This document shows positions 37,205-49,987 of a stretch of 64,000 nt of DNA, piece after piece (positions within the stretch are counted from its first letter, which is position 1; each line of letters begins with the position of its first letter). The position numbers and the translations under genes were made by a program. The notes beneath the pieces were generated by a model that made no database searches, had not been told where the DNA came from, and worked only from the letters and a program-made list of their open reading frames with translations. Source of the DNA: Owenia fusiformis (taxonomy: Eukaryota; Annelida; Polychaeta; Sabellida; Oweniidae); assembly GCA_903813345.2 (NCBI GenBank), contig CAIIXF020000002.1, forward strand, positions 34,182,109 to 34,246,108. The letters are read 5' to 3'.

Positions 37205-38292
37205 AGAACAACGGCAATGCCAAAGCGTAGCGAATCCCATCGAACAGAAATGGCTGGCATTTTTACAAACGAATGCAAATATCATAAAACAACACATCAG
37301 AAAGGCCACCATTTTCAAAATGGTTGCTCACTAGCCAAGTTGTCATCAGGAGAATTAATATGCTTTTAAGTAGCCATCTCTAAAATTTTCGAAAAATCGC
37401 ACACATACTTGTAAAATAACACACATAAAAATGGTGGCCATTTTTCAAAATGGCCGACTACTCCCCAAAGTTTAATTAGACAATGTGCCATGCTTAAAGT
37501 ATTCACATATCAAATATGAACAAAATCGCTCCAATACTTTTCGAGTTTTAGTAAAATACGTTAAAATGGCGGCCATTTTTCAAAATGGCCACATTCTACC
37601 AAAAGTGTCATTAGAAATAGACAGTGTGCCATGCTTATAGTATTCACATACCAAATATGAACAAAATCGCTCTACTACTTTTCGAGTTATAGTAAAATAT
37701 GTTAAAATGGCGGCCATTTTTCAAAATTTTTTCAAAATGGCCGCCTTCTACCAAAAGTGTCATAGGACAATGTGCCATGCTTATAGTATTCACATACCAA
37801 ATATGAACAAAATTGCTCCACTACTTTTCGAGTTATAGTAAAATACATTAAAATGGGGGCCATTTTTCAAAATGGCCGCCTTGTACCAAAAGTGTCATAG
37901 GACAGTGTGCCATGCTTATAGTTTTCACATACCAAATATGAACAAAATCGCTCCACTACTTTTCGAGTTATAGTAAAATACGTTAAAATGGGGGCCATTT
38001 TTCAAATTTTTTTTTTAAAATGGCCGCCTTCTACCAAAAATTTCATAGGACAGTGTGCCATGCTTATAGTATTCACATACCAAATATGAAAAAAATCGCT
38101 CCACTACTTTTTGAGTTATAGTAAAATACGTTAAAATTGCGGCCATTTTTCAAAATGGCCGCCTTCTACCAAAAGTGTCTTTAGACAGTGTGCAATGCTT
38201 ATAGTATTCACATACCAAATATGAACAAAATCGCTCCACTATATTTTGAGTTACAGCAAAAATCGTAAAATGAACTTCTTTCGATGGGATAA
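37205..38292. mobile_element. repeat family A, copy 4
   Basis: Starts CAACGGCAATGCCAAAGCG with AATCCCATCGAACAG, almost identical to copy 1, and ends CTTCTTTCGATGGGATAA. It holds about six tandem units of roughly 130 bp ('TCACATACCAAATATGAACA' with AATGGCGGCCATTTTTCAAA). The (GGAC)n tract near the far end of copy 1 is missing here. Nested in the 9.1-kb candidate element. Confidence 0.75.
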
Positions 38293-38982
38293 TAAATGTA
38301 GATCTAGACAGACAGGAAGTGTGTAATTGAAAATTGACCAAATGACATTAAAACTTGCTACATTTGACCAAGTTTTTGGAATGAGGATATTCTCAAAATT
38401 TCAGTTTTCATGAATCTCGTTCTAGCTTTTTAACAGAAAATAATAGGACAAGACAAAAACTAATAAATATCACTCTCAATGAGCATAGCACCAGTCGATT
38501 TGTATGAAGTTTTATCCTCCAGAGTTCCGAAAGTTCGTCAGCTATAGACTTTGAAGTTGTACATCAAAGTTGTACAAATTCAAATTGAATACCATGAGTG
38601 GAAGACATTTTGATGACAAAATATATTTAAAAATTCAAAATGGAGGCCATGTGAAATAACTGATAGGTTGTTTCCTTGGTATTTTAATGACAAGATATAT
38701 GTGGCATCCATCCACCAGGTTGCATGCTGATTTAGCAGAAAATGAGAATAAAAACATGTAAAAATTACAGTTAACATTTTTTTTAAATCATAATTTCATA
38801 ATTCCAGCGACATATTTCTAACCCTTTTTCTCAACACAGCCCCTGTGAGGAGGGGGGTCATGCCAAAAACTCACAGATTCAATGGATAGACAACCAAAAT
38901 TTTAGATAAGCAGAAATAATCATTAATTTGGTTGAAATGAAAAACTAAGATTTTAAAAACTATTTACCAATGTACCAGTGTA

Positions 38983-39418
38983 CAGGGTGTCCAGAAAGTA
39001 TGGGACCCCCTAGGCAGACATATACCAATGCCTTCACAGTATGTATTATATAACATTTTGAAGGTTATCAAGAATTACATTGACTTGTCCAGTATCATGA
39101 TTCAACTCTCAAATAGTGTTTGGCCAAGGTGAGGGTAGATACTCCATGGAAACTCTTTATTTCCTTAAAAATGTTTTAAGATGATTTAAAATGCAACATG
39201 GCCAAGGAAAGACACACTACTACTAATTTAGTGTAAAACTGAACTTCAACTGTAGCCAGAAAGTAAATTTTGAAAAATCTGTAACCTTTTTCCAATTTGG
39301 GAATTGACACATGATACTTGGCAAATCAATGTAACTTTGGATAAGCTTTAAAATCACATATGACAATGGGGGCATTGGTACATTCTGCCTGTGGGGGTCC
39401 CATACTTTTGGGACAGCC
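38983..39418. mobile_element. Tc1/mariner-type MITE
   Basis: 436 bp flanked by TA. Left end CAGGGTGTCCAGAAAGTATG followed by GGACCCCC; right end GGGGGTCCCATACTTTTGGG then ACAGCC. The ends are inverted with a few mismatches. No coding region. Confidence 0.75.
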
Positions 39419-39841
39419 TATAAATCTTTCCAGCAAATAGTATTTTCCAGAATATTTCCAATATTAGTATTTTCCAATATATCCTTATCTAATTTTGAAT
39501 CATAAATCATTACCTCAAAGAGTTGGAAGACAGAAGAATCAAATTGTCCCTGCTAACTGACTCTCTTTATAGTTCAATTTTCATGTCAACATCAAAGTCG
39601 TGTTATCATTCATTGTTATCATTTTGAGTATATAGTTCTTGGCATCTCGTTAACATTGCACAGTATCATTTTGTTTTCACCTTATCAATACTCTGCTGTT
39701 ATGGACATGGTCTGGTCTTAAAATCTCCATTGTGTTTCATCAGGAACTGAGTTTTTCAGATCAGACAAAGTTGATTTAACTGTACCATTAATAGGTGATG
39801 GTGAATGGTGTAACGTTACGCCTTCATTTTTGTTGATTGAT

Positions 39842-39954
39842 TCATGTGAAGTTGTAAATCTGAGCTTGATATTGTTGATAAGTATCTAGTAACCTTTGAA
39901 GCCAGTCATTTTTGCACCTATGGCAGGGAACATCTTCAGCCAACACAAAAAAAT
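39842..39954 (-). CDS. exon-like 3' end of an unidentified gene
   Basis: On the minus strand an acceptor (ctaatttttcag) is followed by 37 codons and TGA. The peptide includes LAEDVPCHRCKNDWLQ and ends QIYNFT; CxxC suggests a metal site, but no family is recognised. A possible start exon (ATGGAGTTCACGGC then AA|GTAAGT, near 42410-42432) and middle exons (about 41122-41208 and 41925-42010, both with a 'QQCL' peptide) lie upstream on the same strand, but frames do not close into one protein, so I list only this exon. It may belong to the surrounding 9.1-kb element. Confidence 0.25.
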
Positions 39955-40317
39955 CTGAAAAATTAGAAAAATACATGAATATTAATGTTATATTATAAGA
40001 AACTTGATAGGAAAAAATCATGTTTTCTGTAATCAATATGACAATATAACAATGGACTAGTTATTAGAAATAATCTTGATTTACACAATTCAAAGTTTTC
40101 AAAATTCAGTCAATGTGATATCATACTTGAAATCTACATATTACTAGTAAATAATATCTCTTCAAATGTTGCATTGTGGGTAATAATTCAAGAAGACATT
40201 CCAGTAAAAATATAATTTGTGGGAGAATGTTCACATTTATTATTGCCATAATTGTGATGAATTCCATTTTATATTAAATTATCAACATGTATGCAGATGA
40301 GATAATCATGTTTTATT

Positions 40318-40822
40318 AGCTCACATGGTGAGCTGTTGCAATCACTCACTTGTCCGTCTGTCTGTCCGTCCGTCCGTCTGTCCGTCTGTCTGTCTGTCTG
40401 TCCGTCAACAATAGTGGCACGTTTTAAAACCTCTGTCGATAGGATTCCTGTTTTAAGTTATTTCTGTTCCACATCAATACAGAAAACCCCCCTATGACTC
40501 CTGGTTCAAAAGCTCGCCTATTTTCAAAATGGCCGTCACTTTTGTCTCGCGAAATTCACTTTTAGCCCATTTCCTAGCTAACCTCTGTCGATAGGATTCC
40601 TGTTTTAAGTTATTTCTTTTCAACATCAATACAGAAAACCCCCCTTTTGACCCCTGGTTCAAAAGCTCGCCTATTTTCAAAATGGCCGTCACTTGTGTCT
40701 CGCGAAATTCACTTTTAGCCCATTTCCTAGCTAACCTCTGTCGATAGGATTCCTGTTTTAAGTTATTTCTGTTCAACATCAATACAGAAAACCCCCCTAT
40801 GACTCCTGGTTCAAAAGCTTGC
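40318..40822. repeat. (CCGT/CTGT)n tract plus 153-bp tandem repeat
   Basis: TTAGCTCACATGGTGAGCTG opens the repeat (AGCTCACATGGTGAGCT is a palindrome), followed by a (TCCGTCTG)n tract at 40350-40406. About 2.5 copies of a 153-bp unit follow (AGGATTCCTGTTTTAAGTTA at 40441, 40593 and 40747), each with AAAATGGCCGTCAC. A partial relative occurs at about 46685 (CTTGGTTCAAAAGCTCACCT). Confidence 0.8.
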
Positions 40823-43800
40823 CTGGTAAATTTCAATATACCCAATAGTATAGTCTCCTTAAACTTTCAAAATAATCCAATGTTGATTAGCTTACTGTTT
40901 CAGGAAAAGAAGCAAATATTATGTTTTAAATATTGCTTCTACGAGGAATATAATTTTAAAATGCATTTTTCTCTGAAACATTTTCATGACACACATGCAT
41001 AGATAGTTCATTTCTTGCTTATTTATCAATACATTTTTTAAAATCAAAACTTAGATGATATATATGGTATACCAACTTCAGTTAGTTACATGAAAACAAA
41101 CAGTTTACCTAGTGTTCTCCATCAGAGGATTTGAACATAATTTCTGTTCTAGGTTGAGTCAAGGCATTGTTGTTGGTCCTCTATTCTACTTTTGCAAGGC
41201 ATTTCCTGAAAAAGTTATATATATTTTTTATTAGGGCTGAAAAAGCTATTTTGATGGTAAAGGTCATTTTGACAATAACCATTGTGATCCTGGCCATGTA
41301 AATGATATATGGGAGAACTACAACTGACTGAAGATCAAAGCAGAACTCAGTTATCTTACTTCATTCAAAAAACTTTAAAATAACATGATTATTTCATTTC
41401 CTGTTTGGTGTAAATTTCTGATAACTACCATGAGACCTTAATGTGACCATAATATAATTGGCGGATCTGGGGGGGGGGTAATGGGCGGGGCCTCGTCATT
41501 TGGGTGGGCTCAGAAAAAAATGGGCCAAAATAAATTTTGGTCCAAAAAAGTCTTAAGGCCCCAGAAAGTGGGCTTTTTTGGTCATAATGGGGGCTTCTAA
41601 GGCCTTATTTTTTAATTTTAGGCCAAAGTTTCAACATAATGGGCCTCAAATGTCAAAACTTGGTTGTAGGGGTCCAAACATTTTTTTCGCTGAAGTTTTT
41701 TCTCAGACCAGAAACTTGCCCCCCCTCCCCTTATTGGTTCCCAGGCCCCTGCAGCCCTGTAAATGTTCGCTCGCCACTCAGGTCAAGAAACATTGTAAAC
41801 ATTTTACGGAACTACCTTGACTTTGTCGCAAACCAACAATATACACTGTTACTGTACAGCATTAATTTCTTGAATTTGCACAACACATGTAAGGTTACAC
41901 CTATACTCACATAACAAGCAAATCTAGTCTTGGGAATTCACAAATATGACTGAGGCATTGCTGTTCAGATTCAGAGAGGGAAGATGACATTGAAATCCCC
42001 TGTGAAATCCACAAATTAAATCTGGTAGGCACATCGAAGCAGAGGCAGAATCAAGGAGTTCTGGAACCTGCTTTCTGGAAATGCACAAAAGAAATAGCTA
42101 TATATTTTGCGCATGCGCAATATGACCCAAAATATGGTCCCTAATTTTGAAACAACATGGGTCATTTGGAGGCGCTGACATCGAGCTTAACTCCAAGACC
42201 CTGATGCTATTTACATCAAATATACAATATTTATTATCACATCAATGTGTGAGTAAATTTCTAGAATCCTATGTGCAATAAAATATACTGAAATTTGATG
42301 AGATTGCCTCTAACTTTAAAAAATTTCAAAAATCAAAAATTACACCATCATTATTCAAATTATGTGTTTTCAAACTACGTTATCTAACAGAAATACTGAA
42401 CTTACTTAAAAGCCGTGAACTCCATCGTAATCACCTGGAATCCCTGAATCCTGTAAACACTATCGGTTGATCTAAATATCCATGAATCTACTAAAATCCG
42501 TTCAAATAGGCTGAGCCAGTTCAATTTGTTTTCAGCGCCATCGATACTTTAAAATTACGAACGAAAGGGAAAGACCCCTTGGAATCAACTAAAAATTGAT
42601 AAAACAGTTAGCGATTATTGTTTTGTTTGACATTCTCTCTTGATTTTAAGTACAGTAATGCCAAGTTGGTGCTCAAAGCCATCCACAAACAATTTATGAA
42701 TGACCGATGTTGTTGTTTTGTGGCTGAAATGCAAAATTTTAAAAACAGGTCACGTGACCTGAGAAGGTCCTTTGGCATTTCAGCAATTTGGCGGATTCAA
42801 GAGTAGAAACCGCTCCAGATGATGGCTTCAAATTGCCATAAGAACTTCGAATTGATGCACAATACGGCTTACTTATGCGTATTTAGATCATACGCATACG
42901 TTGAATTCAAGAATTAGTTGCTAAAGGGCTAAAAATACTGAAAACTTCGAGTCCGAAGACGACCCTCTTCAAAAGCCAGGGCTTCACCATTTTGGGTAAT
43001 TTTGACACGACAATATGACTGGACCGCAATTGATTCAAGTCTCCTGACAAAAGTACTTATCCAGGTATTTTTATATTTAGACACCATATGTATTTTAGAC
43101 TACTTTTTATTTATCAATAGATTTTTAACCACAGATCTATAAGAAAAAAATTTGCCCAAAACATTCTGAACTAATGTTTCCTCAGAATTGTTTTTGTCAT
43201 TTAGCTGATTTTCTGATCACATATTTTTTTCGACGTGAAGAAATCAATTCCCAACAAAAACTTAATGCGGGGATTGGGAACTACAAGTCAATTTTATCAT
43301 CTACTGGTTATTTTGTATCGGCTAACTACGGGTTTCATCCGAGATTGAGTGTTTACAACTTCAGGGGACCATGTCAAAATCGATCCCTGAGAATTAACAT
43401 TTTTTTCTGAAAATCAATTACTGCTGACTAAGTGGCTGATAACTCGAGACATATATAAGAATGGGCAATAAAACGTTCAAATCACGTCCGCGAGTTAAGG
43501 GGGGTGCGTTTTGTACTAAAATCACATAAATAACTAATCTCAGAAAAAAATGCCCAAAACATGTATACGACCCCAATTTTCAAAATTATCGAAACCCAGT
43601 TTCAAAACTTTTCTCTTTGAGGTCTTCTTTCTCACCCACCATACCTTATTTTGCTTATTATTCGTGAAATATAGTTACATCCCGATATCTCCAAACGTTT
43701 CCCGAAATATCGGCCAAAACCATTACGTTTATCGATATTAAAAGTCAATTTATGCACAGGTGTCATTTTATATGATTTTTGGAGGCGGGACTATATTCTG

Positions 43801-44107
43801 TAGAAAAGCACGATTTTCGCGTAGTTTTCAGGTTAATGCCGAATCACCGCGACAATTGATTTCTGGGTTTGGCTGCCCAGCTGTTAATCATATCATCATA
43901 TCGTAAAAAGTAAACAGGCCAATTAAATTTTCATTCATGAAACGAGCCAAATATTAATGAAATATCGCAATCTACACCCCCCCCCCCCCCCCCCCCATTA
44001 ATCCCTCTTATCTTAATTGGATTTGAATTGAGTGACATATAACTAATATAGATATTATGATATGATCAAACAGTACACTTATCCAGTCCGTTAATATATG
44101 TAGGTCG

Positions 44108-44876
44108 TTACGGCAACCCCTTCGATCCGGAGTAATGAGAGCGGTTGTCATAGCCACGTATATTCTCTTGTTTGTATTTCTCCTGGTTATCCCGTCTGAG
44201 CCGAAATACTGCGCAAATGGCGACATCTATAGCGAGGAGCAGCAGAACTGCTAGAACGATTGAAACGAGCAAAAACTCCATGCTATGTAAACATGATCCA
44301 TAGGTGTTGTCCCCTGACCCATTGTTAGCTGAAGAAAAAATTGGTTTAGTTCAGTCATCGTAACATGTCATACATAGCGCCTATTTTTGTTAAATTTTGT
44401 AACAAATGCCAAAATATATATTTCAACAAAAGCAATTTAACAATCTATGCGCATGGAATGATGGGAAGCGACATACTCTAAAATCACCGTTAACGAGTGC
44501 TTCCACCTGGGTAATTGAGAATGCATTGAGCTTGCTCAAGTACATTGTTCATCCATTAAGATATTGTATCAATGTGTGTGTTAAAATACAATATGCAAAT
44601 TAACATTTGTAAGTGATAGAATCAATTTCTTCTACATCAATATTCAGCATCGATACTACGAGATAATGTATGTTAAGAATTAAAGACCATAAGGACGGAG
44701 AATTACGGAACCGTCACGTTCACGTACTAGTATTTTATCTTTACTAGTATTTGGAAGTTATACTTGTTGAAGTTGCAAATGGAGACTTACCTGCATTAGC
44801 CCCAACGCCATTGTCTGAGGATCCAGTCCCCACGTGGAATGTTCTTGTCACGTATCGTTCTCCTGGAGGAGGCCAT
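44108..44876 (-). CDS. 3' end of a single-pass membrane protein gene (two exons)
   Basis: Exons on the minus strand: 44791-44876 and 44108-44328 (TAA). The donor is CAG|GTAAGT and the acceptor tttcttcag; they join in phase 1 with an open frame. The peptide begins WPPPGERYVTRTFHVGTG, continues through a Gly/Asn/Ser-rich stalk, then one hydrophobic segment (FLLVSIVLAVLLLLAIDVAI), then a basic stop-transfer (FRLRRDNQEKYKQE) and a short tail ending GSKGLP. The layout is that of a type I plasma-membrane protein with a short cytoplasmic tail, containing RGYDNRSHYSG. Upstream exons (higher coordinates) are not found before the giant inverted repeat, so the N-terminal ectodomain and identity are unknown. 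Confidence 0.6.
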
Positions 44877-45696
44877 CTATAATGTTCCTCCTTCTTCTCT
44901 TAATAGCGGGGCAGTTGCTTCCAGCCTAGGGATTGATTAACATTCTAATTGCACTTCTATCTCCAATAATGTTTTTCATTTGAAACTGCTCCCGTTAATT
45001 TGATAGTTTTCGTTAAGACCTCGATGCAACTTATTCTTGTTCCAAAACTAAGTTACTATAGAGTTGTATCCCGTCTTGCTTGAAGACTATGTACCCCCTC
45101 CCCTCATGAAGGTTCACGGTCTTAAGGCAAGACTAGATATAACTACATTACCATGCGCTCCATTGAAATATATGAATGCAGTCAGAATGAGGGTTTAGGC
45201 GTGCGTTCAGAGGGATTTTATGAGACATAATTTTTCATGTTGCTAGTATGATTTTACATATTTGTATGGATTATTAGATCTTAGTTTTTCAGCTTTTAGA
45301 TTTTGTGGCCATTTTACCCCCCATGGGCTATTATTTGGACCCCTACTAAAAAATTGGGCTGGAACTCCAAAAATACTCAGTGGAATGTATCCAAATTACT
45401 TTGATATATTGGTATGGGCTAACTGAATATATAATTAAAATTTCATGTCACATGGTTAAGCGGTTGCCATAAAAACAGATAAAACATACCCTTCGGGTGT
45501 TGATTTTCAGGCCATTTTTCAGAAATGATAGAGCCATTTCATGCATATTGTGTCACCATTGTGTTAGGAAGGGGTATGAATAGAAAACTTCTATAATATA
45601 TTAGCAACAGTCTTATATAAAGATTAGTCCACAGGATTTCAGATTTTGGCCTTATATGGGTCCATGATTTATACAGGGGTCTATTTCACAGACTCG

Positions 45697-46175
45697 AACC
45701 CCAACATTAGATGGATGCTATAACTTTTGAAATAATGGAGATACAGGTCTTACTTTTTCAGATCTTCATAAATGGTTGGTTTTAAGTATTGTATTATACT
45801 TTGGGAGCTGGTATGTGATTGGTTGCTATGGTAACCAAGGTTTTATTGAAATTTGGACCCCCACATTGGATGGATGCTTTAACTTTTGAAATAAGTGATA
45901 TACGTGTCTCATTTTTTCAGATCTTAGACAATGATTGATTTTAAGGATTGATTCAGACTTTGGGAGCTAGACGGGTATTTGATTGGTTGCCATGGTAATC
46001 AGGGTTTTGTTGAAATTCAGACCTCCACAATTGATAAACGCTATACTTATACAGGCAGATACAAATATCATTTTTTCAAATATAAGATAATAATAAAATG
46101 TGTATATAGTATTAGACTTTGGAAGTTAGGATTTACTTGGTTGTCATGGTAACCATGTTTTATTTTCATGGTTTT
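45697..46175. repeat. ~160-bp tandem repeat, three units
   Basis: Units share 'ggatggatgctttaacttttgaaata', a 'tcattttttcagatct' block and TGATTGGTTGCCATGGTAA, starting near 45697, 45857 and 46021. Divergence rises in the last unit. No coding frame. Confidence 0.7.
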
Positions 46176-47029
46176 TGTTTTTAGATTCACCTTCATACTA
46201 GATAGGTCAATACATGATATAAAATACCAAATTGCCATTTTATCCTTAATTTTTGGATTTTTTCTATTTTATATGATTTACATGCTCATGATTCGATCCC
46301 CGGTTCAAGCAAGACTTTTTCAGCAAATGATTTAATATTGATTGGTTACCATTAGGTATGCGGATTTCTTCCTCAAACATCTCGTTTTAATAAAAACGTT
46401 CCTTAAAGATATGTTGGGATTTGTCCTTAAATGTATGTTAACTCTTAATCTTGATTTAATTTTACAAATGTTATATTAAAATGTATGATTTTGCTTTCAG
46501 ATTTTAGGATATCTATTCAGTAAAAGATTCACCGAAACTATTTTAATATAGAAAATCAGATTGTCTAACTTTTTCAAATTCAATTGTATTTTGCGAAAGC
46601 AAAATGCATGCATGTATCGGAAATGATGTCAATTTATTTTTTCCAGCCCTAATTTTAAATCACCAATACAAGAAAGACCCTTGTGACTCTTGGTTCAAAA
46701 GCTCACCTATTTTCGAAATGGCCGCCTTGATGTCAAGGAAAATTCACCTTTTATGAATTTATTGTAGTGACTTTATAAGTAATTTCGAATGGCCTGCAGT
46801 GCAATAACTCACGTGATTGTTATAACAGTAGTTTTATGAGATCATTTAGTAAAAAATTGGCAAAAATTGTATCTGCGTTTTTATTGTCGGCCAAATTAGG
46901 ATTTTTGATCCTAAAACCTCGCTTAAGAAGTCTTCTCTACAGGTTTTAAGCCAGACCTCTGTTGATATTATTTAGTTTTAGGTTACCCTTGACATATTGT
47001 ATTGGTATTGTTTAATAGTATCCATCAAT

Positions 47030-47098
47030 TCATCCATCCATCCATCCACCCACCCATCAACCCATCCACCCAAACATTCAACCAACCCATCCATCCAT
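47030..47098. repeat. (CATC/CACC)n microsatellite
   Basis: Degenerate tetranucleotide tract (CATCCATCCATCCACCCACC). Confidence 0.85.
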
Positions 47099-49555
47099 GA
47101 CACAATGAAAAGTAGAATTTTCTGCTTTTTTATTGTTACAAAATGTATGGCGTCGTTCTGAACATGATTCAGGGTTCACTACTTCTTCATATTTACATTT
47201 TGAGGAGGGAAGAAGAAAGCATTTAGACATTACGTAGGTTAAAGAATAGTATTTACTGTATGAAGTAAGACCATCCACTTACCAAATATTTTTCAAGTTT
47301 ATACAATGACATTGTTACCACTATTCATGACTTTCGTTTTGGCAAGAGAACATGTAAATATTTTCCTCTGTTTATTCATATAGACCGGGTGCTTTTCTGC
47401 AAAAGGTCTCTCTGTAAAATGTGGTAGGCGTTTAGTGTTAAAAGTGTTCTGACAAGTGTTTCTTATGTAACTTTTTATGCTGAATCCAAAAAACCATGTT
47501 GGCAAGCTGAAATATGATTATTTAACCCTTAAAATACCATGTTAGTCCCCCTACCCCCAAAATTCACCCCTATCAAGGGGAAAAAATTCTTCAACCTAAA
47601 ATAACTTTGATTTTATGATTTTTGTAAGTGAAATACATGGACATTGTATAAAATAAACATTTGAAGTATGAATGATACGGATTATCCTTAAGAAATTTGA
47701 ATAAAAGCAAAAAGTATGTACCTCAGGGGGCAAATTTATGACCCATTTTTTTACTTTTCGTGTCATAACTTTTTTATTAGACAATGATGGATGCTAAAAA
47801 AATCCATGTAAAAGGCATAATACCTGGTCTACTAATCCTGCAAGAATCAAAGTAATTCCTTTGATAATTGCCTTGAAAAAAATTAGTGAATTTAAGAAAA
47901 AAATGACATTTTAGCGGGGATTGATTTTATGTGTGACTATAACTGACCCCTATTGCTTTAACATTTATCCCTCTGTGTTCATATATTTGGCATTTTAGAA
48001 TAAATCTAAATAAAATATAAAACTTATTTTAGCAAAGTTTTAGGAAGATTTAAGCTTTTTATCATGTTCAACTATTAAAAATTCATGAAATATGATGTCT
48101 AAAATTGATAAGTTATACGTATACCCTTGGAAGACCCTTATAATTTCTTATTAATGAACATATATTTACCAATATTAGTTTTCTAGCTTAGAGAAATGAT
48201 GTATGATATATCCTGGCTTGACTTTCTGGTGGTTTGAACAATCTTTTAAGTGTTATCATTGAAAATTCATTCTTAAATCATAGGTCTGCAATGGATTAAA
48301 TTCATGTATACCATTAGTATCATTCTACTGATATGAGCATAATTGAACTAGCTATGATTTCATAGATTAGTTGTTTGATGTATGACATATTCCAAGCTGA
48401 CTTTCTGGTGATTTTAATCATCTAAGAGGCTTAATCATTCAAAACCATTACAGATAAAGGTCGAAACGGACAGTATTAAGGTACACTATTAGAATACCCT
48501 TATTAATTCCAGGCTTAGAGAATATTGCTACCTACTACTGTTTCATAGCTCGGAGGTTTGATATATGACATATTCTGACTAGTTTTTCTGCAGATTTGAA
48601 CCACCTAACAGGTCTAATCATTGAATATACTTAATATACTAGGTCTAAAATTGAAGTATTCAATAGAACCCTCTATGATAAATTCAAAAAAGATTCAGAA
48701 TGACATTAACCTCAACACTGGATCTGAATCAGAATTACAATTCTTCATAGAGCTGAACTAGGAAGACAAGGCTAATTTCATTCTAAGCAGCCTGACAATA
48801 GCATGATGTGAGAGCAAAAGTACCAATGATTCATACAAATCTTCATTTTATGGAGTTTTCTTCCCTGAACAATGTTTAGTCATATTAAAAAATCTCCCCC
48901 CCCCTGTCCCCATTAACCTTTCTGTGTTACTCTTGGGAGTTAATGCAGAAATTCTTGACAAATGGTGTATACTCACTTTGACAACATTTTGAATTAGTGG
49001 GATGTTTCAGTTAATGAGAGTTTTTGCAGAGTAGCAATTTTTGAAATTTAAATCCAATAGGACCATATATGGGAAATTCAAAAAAGATTCAGAATGACAT
49101 TAACCACAACATTGGATTTCGAAATTAAATAAAGCAACTGATTGATGTGATCTCGGATGACTCTTGTAAATCAGAATTACAATCAATCATAGAGCTGAAC
49201 AAGGAAGACAAGGATTACTTTTCATTCTGGTAGTAATACATGGACATGGTCCAAATCTTGATACGCTTCACCATAGCCCAAAGAAAGGGAAATTGGGAGC
49301 TTCATCTCAATGTATTTCAATGCATGATCCCCCTTTTCATGAGATATGACCACCAAAAGTATGCAAGATGGGGCACAGTACACAATCACTGCTGAAGTTT
49401 TGCTTCCTTGAAGACTGTAGCCAAATCCTCAGATGTAGATGCAATTGATGCTAATTTGTAAGAAGGATCATATATTGGAAATATTACGGTTGGCATTTCA
49501 ATACCATTTGTTAAACAGTTAAGGAGTAGAGTACATTTGAGTTGGCTTGAATGTT

Positions 49556-49987
49556 TCATTCGTCAATGAGGGCTATTGGAAAAGACATCAGCTCATGTTT
49601 CATGATTTCATTGATGCCCACAGGTCTGTGGTTAGCTTCATATGCAGTGATAAGATTCTGCAAAACATTCCTGTCTGCCTTAACAACTTTCTGCTTGTTT
49701 ATATTGGGATTAGGCATATAGTTTAAAAAATGTTGGTGCTTGCTCAGTAGATCAAGAAATGTTGTGTCTTTCATTTGACTCTGTTGGTATCAACCTCTAA
49801 GACACAAAGACATCCAGTTGTTGTTGGCCAAACTGTCGAGCCTGTTGATTGTTTCTGTGAGTACATCTTTTGTACATATACTTTGGAGATTAAGTAATGG
49901 ATCTTCTGAAAACATGCCAAACTTTAGCAGCATGTCACATATTTTATCTTCTTCCATAGATTCTTGTTTTGATTTGCAAATTACCAC
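49556..49987 (-). pseudogene. coding remnant in the loop, probably from a mobile element
   Basis: One reading frame with a single stop near 49787 covers about 140 residues (MLLKFGMFSEDPLLNLQS ... LQNLITAYEANHRPVGINE ... KHELMSFPIALIDE). The composition is coding-like, but I do not recognise a named domain; similar 'KHEL..PxAL' stretches occur in repetitive open frames of marine invertebrates (recollection, not checked). It has no start or stop context and no splice sites, so it is a fragment. Its position in the loop suggests it is what is left of the element's own gene. Confidence 0.4.

Larger units (their letters stand above)
34772..43883. mobile_element. candidate 9.1-kb element with CAGCTGGGC inverted ends
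   Basis: The left end CAGCTGGGCGGCCAAACC and the right end (inverted) CAGCTGGGCAGCCAAACC match at 17 of 18 bases. Weaker paired blocks continue inward (CGGTGATT, CGGCAT, CTACAGAATAT in the same order). TTA flanks both ends (34769-34771, 43884-43886), a possible 3-bp target duplication. The interior has other nested repeats and a few exon-like stretches on the minus strand, but no recognisable transposase. Confidence 0.5.

Noticed and set aside
44008-44226. 72-residue minus-strand frame overlapping the membrane exon
   Set aside because: It is a different frame of the exon 44108-44328, whose membrane-tail frame has splice support and continuity with the upstream exon.
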